Source of the DNA: Thaumasiovibrio subtropicus | GTDB lineage: Bacteria; Pseudomonadota; Gammaproteobacteria; Enterobacterales; Vibrionaceae | DNA length: 64,000 bases | Assembly (NCBI RefSeq): GCF_019703835.1 | Contig: NZ_AP023054.1 | Span: forward strand, 2,417,580 to 2,481,579 | Direction of reading: 5' to 3' | Shown: positions 57,567 through 64,000 of the stretch, one piece after another | Layout of the letters: each line of letters starts with the position of its first letter | How positions within the stretch are numbered: the stretch's first letter is position 1 | Translations under genes and position numbers: made by a program | The notes under the pieces: model-generated | The model's database searches: none | Told to the model about the DNA's origin: nothing | Seen by the model: only the letters and a program-made list of their open reading frames with translations

Positions 57567-59053
57567 AACAGCGCCTTCTTTGGAAAAGTTTCACGCTTTC
57601 TTTTGAAATATTGGCGGATATTCGCCAGTACCTCCGCCGTCAAAGCTTGTTGCTCTCTTTACCTTACTCCACCAGCCAGTCGTTGGAACTAGTCACTACG
57701 GAATACCTCACCAATCTGCTGCGCCATCAAGACGCCCCAGCATCTGAGGTCACGTTGCAGTTCTTTCGCCAACACCAAGATCTCTGCTTTGAAATTACCG
57801 ACAATGGACAAGGTTGGGAGGATCTGGCACAGATGCTAGACCAAGCAGCGCTACCTACTGAACTCTCCACGGGCGGAATGGGCCTTGCGCTGATTTCTAC
57901 GTTGCTGCCAAACAATCACTATCTGCATCAAGCTGGCAGCAATCGCTTTGTTTTTACGTTACCAGAAACGCCTGCACTGCCTAGCCTGTTAATCATTGAT
58001 GACAGCCCGAGTCAATTGACCTTACTGAGGGAGTATCTGAAAGCAGACTACGAAGTGACCACCTTTAGCAGCGCTAAAGAAGCCTTACATTGGCTCAAGT
58101 CTAACCCTTGCGACTTGGTGATCACGGACCTGCACATGCCGCAAATGAACGGCTTTGAGTTTCGTCATTCCGTCGGCCGTCTGCCTAACCATGCGCTATT
58201 GCCTTTCATCTTTTTAACCGGCGATGACATGGAGACGACCAGAAACTTGGCCGCAACACAGGCCATTGATGACTATCTAATTAAACCGGTACAAAAGGAG
58301 CTGCTGATCAACACGCTCTCACGAGTCCTGTCACGTCATGAGCACCTTGATACCCTTTATGAACAAAAACTGCTATCCGGCTTAGCGCCGCAGTTGGCAA
58401 GCAGCCCAGAAGAAGATGCGCCCCCTCGTTGGCAGTTTTGCTATGACAGCTACCCCGAGCTCAGTGGCGATTTTTGCCTCACACAGCACTATCCCGATGG
58501 GCGTACACGTCTCGTAATGGGCGATCAAATGGGACATGGCCCCTTAGCCCGCGCCAATGGTGCTGCTTGGCTCGGGTATATTCAAGGCCTACTAACACGT
58601 CATGATTGTGATCTGACAACGCTCATTAAACTGATTAACCGCGAACTCTATCGTGCCAGCCATATTCAGCCTCACCTCATTAGCTTGCTTGTCCTTGAAG
58701 TGAATAAAGACAACGTCCTAACCGTGATAAACGCGGGTATGCCGCCTTATATCCTCTGTCAAAGCAATACGCCCAAAGCAATGCAAGCGACCATCGGCTT
58801 ACTCGGCACAGAACCCGAGATTGAGGTTGAAACTGAGTGCTGGCAACTTTCGGCTAACGATAGCGTGCATTGCTTTAGTGATGGTATCAGTGAGTACTCT
58901 TCCACACTCACCCACTCTCACTGGCCCCCCTCTTTAACGTCTCGTCATAGCCACATATGGCTACATGCTGACCTTTCTCATCACGATGATCGGAGTCTAT
59001 TGTCTATCGCTTTTGAACCCAGCCCCATAAGCAAGGTTAACATTAAGCGATAA
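57563..59053 (+). CDS. sypE: Kinase-receiver-PP2C partner-switch regulator (SypE-like)
   Basis: A 496-residue three-part regulator. The N-terminal RsbW-like ATPase (about 1-132) has TTEYLTNLLRH (Glu47, Asn51), ITDNGQGW and TGGMGLALI, all as in active serine kinases. The receiver domain (about 140-255) has the acidic pair at 146-147, phospho-acceptor Asp189 in ITDLHMPQMNG and Lys241. The C-terminal SpoIIE/PP2C phosphatase has LSGDFCL (Asp303), VMGDQMGHG (Asp321) and FSDGISEY. This is the architecture of V. fischeri SypE, which phosphorylates and dephosphorylates SypA. Last gene of unit 3. Confidence 0.93.
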   Translation: MKQRLLWKSFTLSFEILADIRQYLRRQSLLLSLPYSTSQSLELVTTEYLTNLLRHQDAPASEVTLQFFRQHQDLCFEITDNGQGWEDLAQMLDQAALPTELSTGGMGLALISTLLPNNHYLHQAGSNRFVFTLPETPALPSLLIIDDSPSQLTLLREYLKADYEVTTFSSAKEALHWLKSNPCDLVITDLHMPQMNGFEFRHSVGRLPNHALLPFIFLTGDDMETTRNLAATQAIDDYLIKPVQKELLINTLSRVLSRHEHLDTLYEQKLLSGLAPQLASSPEEDAPPRWQFCYDSYPELSGDFCLTQHYPDGRTRLVMGDQMGHGPLARANGAAWLGYIQGLLTRHDCDLTTLIKLINRELYRASHIQPHLISLLVLEVNKDNVLTVINAGMPPYILCQSNTPKAMQATIGLLGTEPEIEVETECWQLSANDSVHCFSDGISEYSSTLTHSHWPPSLTSRHSHIWLHADLSHHDDRSLLSIAFEPSPISKVNIKR

Positions 59054-59101
59054 CAGGGCTCTCATAGCGGCTGATAGCCCATCGCATTTGCAGATCTCAC
59101 C

Positions 59102-60103
59102 CTAGGCCGGATAGCCATAAAATGCCTGATAGGTGTTCCATAGCGCATCGGAGCTAAAAGACTGCTGAATACGTTTTTGGGCGCGAATCTGATAATCGCG
59201 CCAATAGAGCGTATCCCATTGACACATCACATCTAAAATCACTGGCATCATCTGCCAATCAGGTTCAGCAACCAAGAAGCGCTTATCAACCAACTGATGC
59301 AAGTTACCCACATCTGTCGATACCACCAGCGTACCATGAGCCATGGCTTCAATCGCCGCCATCGGTAAACCTTCCTGACGGGATGGCATAAGCAACACAT
59401 CAATGTGTGACCAATAGTCCCGCATCGACTCTACCGCGCCATGGGCTATCAAGTTGTCTTGGTTAGGAATGAGGTAACGTAAGGGGCCATCCCCAAAAAT
59501 ATGCCATTGGCAATGAGGAAACTGACTTGAAAGCGAAATAAATCGGTCCAGTCCCTTTTCTTCACTCAATCTGCCAACAAACGCAAAGCTCAGTGGACGA
59601 TTGGGTGAATGGAACGCGCGAGAGGGAATACTCTCAGTATCCACAAAATTGTTAACCAACTGGCAGCGCTCGCCAACTTTTTCACGTATGGCTTCGCTAA
59701 CGGCAATGTTCTCTGACATGAATGCCGTTTTTCGGTTTAACCATTCATAAAACTGGATCTTCTTATCGCCAATTTCACCCGCATGAAAAGTGGTGATCAC
59801 CTTCACATCAGAAAAATACAGCAGAGTACGCGCCATGATACTGGCCTTATAACCGTGCGCATGGACACAGTCTTCCGAGTTTAGCGATAAGAGCTTTTTC
59901 GCCAGTAAAACACTGCTGCCTTGAAAAAAATCATAACTGACATTGGCACGTTGCAGTTGGATATACAAAGGATGGTTGGCGTACTGTTGATAAAACCAAA
60001 CTTCAACCTGCTTATTGCGATTTTTTAGCATCTCTGCAAGCTGCAATACATGGCTTTCTATCCCACCAAAACCTGATGAATCGAGAAGTAATATTGTTTT
60101 CAT
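59102..60103 (-). CDS. Family 4 glycosyltransferase (right flank of polysaccharide locus)
   Basis: A 333-residue GT-B enzyme, beginning ILLLDSSGFGGIESHVLQLAEML. Donor domain: FAFVGRLSEEKGLDRFISLS, HIFGDGPLRYL and PSRQEGLPMAAIEAMAHGTLVVSTDVG with the E-x7-E motif. It is convergent with unit 3. ATG at 60103 is preferred over the upstream in-frame GTG; GGAAGG precedes it. Confidence 0.88.
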   Translation of the reverse strand: MKTILLLDSSGFGGIESHVLQLAEMLKNRNKQVEVWFYQQYANHPLYIQLQRANVSYDFFQGSSVLLAKKLLSLNSEDCVHAHGYKASIMARTLLYFSDVKVITTFHAGEIGDKKIQFYEWLNRKTAFMSENIAVSEAIREKVGERCQLVNNFVDTESIPSRAFHSPNRPLSFAFVGRLSEEKGLDRFISLSSQFPHCQWHIFGDGPLRYLIPNQDNLIAHGAVESMRDYWSHIDVLLMPSRQEGLPMAAIEAMAHGTLVVSTDVGNLHQLVDKRFLVAEPDWQMMPVILDVMCQWDTLYWRDYQIRAQKRIQQSFSSDALWNTYQAFYGYPA

Positions 60104-60447
60104 TGTTGAGCCTTCCACACATCGTCTTTTGAATGACCATGATTAGGCAATTTTCAGTCCAACTTTTTAACCATTGTTAATCAAAAGCTTAGACTTCTAG
60201 GTTGGCTAACTACGCTGCACCCGCTCAGTAATCAGTGTCAGTTTGCATTGCGATATTCTCATTTCGGTACGCGTCTCAAGATGGCTAAGCAAACGGTGAC
60301 AAAAGCACCAGACATTTTCACCAATCCGACCAACAGCAGCTAAACTATAAGCATATGCGTAATTGGCATGATTTTTAATAGAAGTGTTACTAACAACGAA
60401 TCCCGTTTTAGTAAAAACAACCGCCAGTACAATCGTGAGAGGTCGAC
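60104..60447. other. Intergenic region between the polysaccharide locus and hnoX
   Basis: A 344-bp divergent spacer holding the promoters of the right flanking glycosyltransferase and of the H-NOX operon. Apart from the weak sigma-54-like site nothing specific was recognised. Confidence 0.55.
60147..60161 (-). promoter_or_regulatory. Weak sigma-54-like element before the right flanking glycosyltransferase
   Basis: On the minus strand TGGACT, 5 bp, TTGC: the invariant GG and GC are correctly spaced and the -12 half is perfect, but three -24 positions differ. 44 bp upstream of the ATG. Confidence 0.35.
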
Positions 60448-60981
60448 ATGAAGGGAATGATATTTACCGAGTTTCTTGAGTTAGTTGAAGATAAATTTGG
60501 CTTAGCCATCTATGACAAAATGCTAGAAAATGCAGGTGACGAGGGCATATACACCTCAGTCGGCAGTTATGACCACCTTAATCTTGTCAAACTGATTGTG
60601 GAGCTGAGCAAACTCACCGATGTTTCGGTTGATACCCTTCAAGAAGTATTCGGAGAAGCCGTTTTCGACACTCTCTATAACAGTATGCCACTTGACGAGA
60701 TATCGAATACCGACACCTTCTCCTTCTTACAGGCTGTTGAGGCCTATATCCATAAAGAGGTGATTAAACTCTATCCCGATGCCGTACCACCGCGCTTTGA
60801 ATTTCACCACATAGATTCAAACAAAATGGTCATGGACTACTATTCATCTCGCTGCATGGGCAGCGTCTGCCTCGGCTTAATCCGCGGGTGTGCAAATCAC
60901 TTCAACGAAACCGTTGACATCAGCATGCTAGCCATTGATGGCAAACAAGATCACATTCAGTTTGAGATTCACAAACGGTGA
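60448..60981 (+). CDS. hnoX: H-NOX haem nitric oxide/oxygen-binding sensor
   Basis: A 177-residue haem protein that binds NO and regulates a partner kinase. The proximal haem ligand is His102 in AYIHKEVIKLYPDAVPPRFE, and the signature Y-x-S-x-R, which contacts the haem propionates, is Tyr131-Ser133-Arg135 in DYYSSRCMGS. Three cysteines at about residues 136, 141 and 148 resemble the zinc-binding cysteines of some H-NOX proteins. No transmembrane region. It is encoded 3 bp upstream of a soluble hybrid histidine kinase, the standard H-NOX operon. Confidence 0.96.
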   Translation: MKGMIFTEFLELVEDKFGLAIYDKMLENAGDEGIYTSVGSYDHLNLVKLIVELSKLTDVSVDTLQEVFGEAVFDTLYNSMPLDEISNTDTFSFLQAVEAYIHKEVIKLYPDAVPPRFEFHHIDSNKMVMDYYSSRCMGSVCLGLIRGCANHFNETVDISMLAIDGKQDHIQFEIHKR

Positions 60982-60984
60982 TGT

Positions 60985-62703
60985 ATGGATAGTGATGAAA
61001 AGGCGCTCCTGCAACGAAAAATTGCGCGAGAGAAAGCAGCACGTAAAGCCGCGGAGCAGTTACTCGAAGAGAAGAGCCGCGAGCTTTTTGACGCACAAAA
61101 GCTGCTTCAACAACATGCCAATCAACTTAAACTGCGCATAGACCAAAGCTCAGCCGTCATCGCGTTACAAGCCCACTTGGAGAGTGCGGTGCTGCGCACC
61201 AGTCAAAAGCTACTCGATCAAAATCTTTCTTCACCGATCTTCGCCGATCTCGTGAACAACTTCACATATAGACATGTGATACCCGGTTGCATGCTTGATA
61301 TCTACGAGACCGATGAACGATTGCTGTCTGGGCAATTTATCTCTGGCCACTTCGATTATGATCCTCGCGATATCATGCAAGGAAAACGTATCGGAAAGCG
61401 GTGGATACAGCGCGATGATCATTTCGCTTATACCTTGATTAGTGGGCACCGCCAGTTTGGCGTACTCGCATGCGTGATCAAAGTCGATGGCTTGTTACTC
61501 AGTACGGTAAAAAAACAGATTCAAATCCTTGCTGACATGGTGTGTGCGGCGATAAACCGCCAACTCACCCTAAACAATGCTATTCACGATCGAGAGCGCG
61601 CCGAAGCGTCTGAGAAATCAACCCGTGACTTTCTCGCGATGATCAATCACGAGCTGCGCTCACCTCTGAATGGCTTGCTTGGCGGTGCAGAGCTCCTCGA
61701 TGGCACAGAGCTCGATAACGAACAGCAGAAGTTACTTGATACGATTAACTATTCGGGAGAGCTGTTGCGATCCGTCATCAATGACCTGCTTGATTACAGC
61801 AAAATGAACGCCAATATGCTGCAGCTGATTAATGCCCCGTTTTCTATAGCAAAATTGAAAGAAAAGCTGTTTGGAATTTTCTACATTCGCGCTTCAGAGC
61901 AGCGCATAGACTTTGACATTGAAATACACCCTGCAACCCCAAGCTATTTCTTTGGTGATGAAGACCGGATCAAACAGATCTTTGTCAATTTAATTGGTAA
62001 CGCGATTAAGTTCACCGAAACAGGCCACGTCAAAGTGCAAATACGTTGGCAAGCGCCCTCTTTGATTTTTGCTGTCGAAGACACCGGAAAAGGCATTAAA
62101 CAAGAGGATATCGATAAGCTCTTTAAACCCTTCAGCCAAGTGGATAACTCCAGCAATCGAGAATATGAGGGGACTGGGCTGGGTTTAGCGATTTGCGATA
62201 AGCTTGCCAAGCAGATGCAGGGCAGCATCAAGGTCAAGAGTGAGCCGGATGTTGGTTCTACCTTTACGGTGGCAATTCAGATTCCCGAGCACCAAGAAAC
62301 TGTCGAAGACAAAACCCAAATAAATGTCGGATCTCGCCGTCTCAGCCACTTGAATGTGCTGGTTGTCGAAGATTTAAAGACCAACCAAATGATATTCAAC
62401 CTCATGATGGGAAAACTCGGTATTCAACCCGTTGTTGCTAACAATGGCGAAGAAGCACTAGAGGTTTGCGACGAAGACCAATTCGATCTCATTTTTATGG
62501 ACAATCGTATGCCTGTCATGGACGGTATCACCGCCACTAAAATTCTGCGCTCAAAGGGATACGATGCCCCCATTGTCGCGTTAACCGCGGGGACAACCCG
62601 TACAGAGCGTGATGCCTGTTTTGACGCTGGTGTTGATGACATTCTCAGTAAGCCTTATCAACTCACTGAACTAAAGAACATCATCGAGAAGTGGGCACTG
62701 TGA
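60985..62703 (+). CDS. H-NOX-associated hybrid histidine kinase (HahK/HnoK-like)
   Basis: A 572-residue cytoplasmic hybrid kinase. N-terminal coiled coil (1-55), an uncharacterised sensory region (about 55-195), a dimerisation domain with phospho-acceptor His222 in FLAMINHELRSPLNG, an ATPase domain (IFVNLIGNAIKFTE, VEDTGKGI, GTGLGLAI) and a C-terminal receiver with Asp506 in IFMDNRMPVMDG. No transmembrane segment, consistent with control by the soluble H-NOX. In V. fischeri HahK feeds into the Syp phosphorelay and is inhibited by HnoX-NO; this is inferred here from architecture and location. Confidence 0.92.
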   Translation: MDSDEKALLQRKIAREKAARKAAEQLLEEKSRELFDAQKLLQQHANQLKLRIDQSSAVIALQAHLESAVLRTSQKLLDQNLSSPIFADLVNNFTYRHVIPGCMLDIYETDERLLSGQFISGHFDYDPRDIMQGKRIGKRWIQRDDHFAYTLISGHRQFGVLACVIKVDGLLLSTVKKQIQILADMVCAAINRQLTLNNAIHDRERAEASEKSTRDFLAMINHELRSPLNGLLGGAELLDGTELDNEQQKLLDTINYSGELLRSVINDLLDYSKMNANMLQLINAPFSIAKLKEKLFGIFYIRASEQRIDFDIEIHPATPSYFFGDEDRIKQIFVNLIGNAIKFTETGHVKVQIRWQAPSLIFAVEDTGKGIKQEDIDKLFKPFSQVDNSSNREYEGTGLGLAICDKLAKQMQGSIKVKSEPDVGSTFTVAIQIPEHQETVEDKTQINVGSRRLSHLNVLVVEDLKTNQMIFNLMMGKLGIQPVVANNGEEALEVCDEDQFDLIFMDNRMPVMDGITATKILRSKGYDAPIVALTAGTTRTERDACFDAGVDDILSKPYQLTELKNIIEKWAL

Positions 62704-62725
62704 TCGCAGACAAGGCGCAAATTGA

Positions 62726-64000
62726 CTAGCGATGGCGATTAATCGCGGTAATGTCTCCTCGTCCCACCGCGGACCAACGATAAATCATCGCGATCAAATC
62801 CGCCTTACGAACGGGCTTGGTGAGATAATCGTCCATGCCCGCCGCGAAGCTTTTCTGCTGCTCTTCGACCATAGCATGTGCAGACAACGCAATGATAGGA
62901 CACCAAGCATAATCCCCCGAGCGTTGGAGCCTTCTGATCGCGGTTGTCAGATCAAAACCATCCATCTTCGGCATCGAGATATCCGTAATCACAATATCCG
63001 GCTCATACGCCTGATACTGAATTAACGCGCGTTCACCATTTTCGGCCATAAAAAGATCAACATTGCTACCAGCCAGCATTTTCTCAACTAACAGTCGATT
63101 AATGGGGCTATCCTCTGCAACCAACACCCGCAAAGCAGGCAGTTCCTCTACGTCGCTTTTTGATTGCCCCGTTCCCGCTGCCATCACCAGATTGTCAGCA
63201 GAGATTTTGTCGACCAACTGGGCGAGTTTCGTCTGGGTTAAAGGCTGATGCAGATAGCTGAGCACTTCGTCTTCTGCAGGGATCTTGAGTCGATAGGGCG
63301 AACAAAGCGTGATGGGTAAAGGCTTGTGATTAAAATGTTGATAGAGATTTTCAAGCGCCTCGATTTTATCGCTTTCAATATCACGGCCAACATCTATCAG
63401 CACCCAGTCGACGGCAACGTGATTGTCAAACAGCTCGATCATGGCTTGTTCAACACTGTCGACCTGTAATACATCAACATTTAAATCATGCAAAACACGG
63501 CAGACGATCTCTTTCTGCGGTTGGTAGTCATCCACGTACAGCACGCGTGCAGCATAGTTTATTGCTGCCACCTTTTCAGGGGTATCGCTTTCATCTCGAG
63601 GCAGTTCAATAGAGAAAACAAAGCGTGAGCCTATCCCCTCCCGCGAGGTTACTTTTAGTTGTCCACCAAACAGCGATACCAGCCGATTACAAATAGCTAA
63701 CCCCAACCCGGTGCCTTGATGCTGCCGCGTTGCCGAGTTATCTACCTGTTCAAACTCGCGCATTATGTGTGGTAGGCGATCAGCTGGAATACCAATGCCA
63801 CTGTCCTCAACCGCAATCGTAAAACGAGAATGTTGATAAAAATCTTCACAACGCATCGACAGCTTGATATGACCAGACGAAGTGAACTTGACCGCATTAC
63901 CAATGAGATTCAATAAGATCTGGTTGATACGTCCTTTATCGCCGATAACACGACTATTCAGATGCGATGGAATGTCGACCAAAAGATGCAGCCCTTTTTG
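62726..64000 (-). CDS. Hybrid sensor histidine kinase, 5' end outside window
   Basis: The C-terminal 424 residues of a hybrid kinase; the frame stays open to the window edge, so the sensor and phospho-acceptor parts are not visible. What is seen: ATPase domain with INQILLNLIGNAVKF, VEDSGIGIPADRL and GTGLGLAICNRLVSLFGG; a first receiver-like domain starting ARVLYVDDYQPQK but with IDVGRDIES where the phospho-acceptor loop should be; and a second, intact receiver with VAEDSPINR, VITDISMPKMDG and YLTKPVRKADL. No histidine phosphotransfer domain at the C-terminus. It is convergent with the H-NOX kinase across 22 bp. Confidence 0.92.
   Translation of the reverse strand, partial: QKGLHLLVDIPSHLNSRVIGDKGRINQILLNLIGNAVKFTSSGHIKLSMRCEDFYQHSRFTIAVEDSGIGIPADRLPHIMREFEQVDNSATRQHQGTGLGLAICNRLVSLFGGQLKVTSREGIGSRFVFSIELPRDESDTPEKVAAINYAARVLYVDDYQPQKEIVCRVLHDLNVDVLQVDSVEQAMIELFDNHVAVDWVLIDVGRDIESDKIEALENLYQHFNHKPLPITLCSPYRLKIPAEDEVLSYLHQPLTQTKLAQLVDKISADNLVMAAGTGQSKSDVEELPALRVLVAEDSPINRLLVEKMLAGSNVDLFMAENGERALIQYQAYEPDIVITDISMPKMDGFDLTTAIRRLQRSGDYAWCPIIALSAHAMVEEQQKSFAAGMDDYLTKPVRKADLIAMIYRWSAVGRGDITAINRHR

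Noticed and set aside
59043..59080. Hairpin GGGCT...AGCCC after the SypE-like gene
   Set aside because: The stem contains a mismatch and no T run follows, so a terminator call is not supported.

Overview
The window is a chromosomal segment of a gamma-proteobacterium. It is almost certainly a member of the Vibrionaceae; the genus cannot be fixed from sequence alone. The evidence is the set of Vibrio-style neighbourhoods (adhE beside ychE; ppiB-lpxH; minCDE; fadD-rnd; tsaB-yoaA; purU; HDOD and EAL-HDOD proteins), an H-NS with the TWTGQGRTP core, and a polysaccharide locus whose gene content matches the syp locus of Vibrio fischeri and relatives. No rRNA, tRNA, intact insertion sequence, prophage or CRISPR array was seen.

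Layout. 1-8.9 kb: 3'-truncated adhE (-), ychE/marC-type membrane protein, an HDOD protein, cysS, a MITE-like repeat, ppiB, lpxH and a TSUP permease. 9.1-11.1 kb: an EAL/HDOD protein, a YchJ-like SEC-C protein and a small Cys/Lys-rich protein. 11.1-18.7 kb: a complete histidine operon (leader peptide with six consecutive His codons, attenuator, hisG-D-C-B-H-A-F-IE, terminator). 18.7-24.9 kb: a chemoreceptor with a C-terminal sensor module, tdk, an NhaC-superfamily transporter preceded by a clear lysine riboswitch (so probably a lysine transporter), a second, inverted copy of the MITE-like element, and hns. 24.9-28.4 kb: mltB, ycgL, minCDE. 28.5-39.1 kb: gltS, rnd, fadD, a hydrolase, a small conserved protein, tsaB, yoaA, purU, a small lipoprotein and a YecM-like protein. 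39.3-41.5 kb: a degenerate kinase-like protein overlapping a response regulator with a decayed HD-GYP domain.

41.8-60.1 kb is the most interesting part: a Wzx/Wzy-type exopolysaccharide locus built from syp-like parts in a permuted order. Transcription unit 1 (42949-48817) holds a glycosyltransferase, flippase, polymerase, acyltransferase and a second glycosyltransferase. Unit 2 (48871-53623) holds a small lipoprotein, a Wzz-type chain-length protein, a glycosyltransferase and a fusion of a GT2 glycosyltransferase to a phosphoglycosyl transferase (SypQ+SypR in one chain). Unit 3 (53706-59053) holds a STAS protein (SypA-like), an OmpA-type lipoprotein, an export protein with six SLBB repeats, a ParA/BY-kinase-like protein lacking the Walker A lysine, and a kinase-REC-PP2C protein (SypE-like). 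Two further glycosyltransferases flank the locus on the minus strand. Sigma-54-type -24/-12 elements precede units 1, 2 and 3 and the left flanking gene, with a weaker one before the right flanking gene, although no sigma-54 activator (SypG) or SypF is in the window.

60.4-64 kb: an H-NOX haem protein and a soluble hybrid histidine kinase (like HnoX/HahK of V. fischeri, which feed into Syp control) lie directly beside the locus, followed by a convergent, 5'-truncated second hybrid kinase. The inferred picture is nitric-oxide or redox sensing, phosphorelay, an off-window sigma-54 activator and a SypA/SypE partner switch controlling matrix polysaccharide made by the locus.
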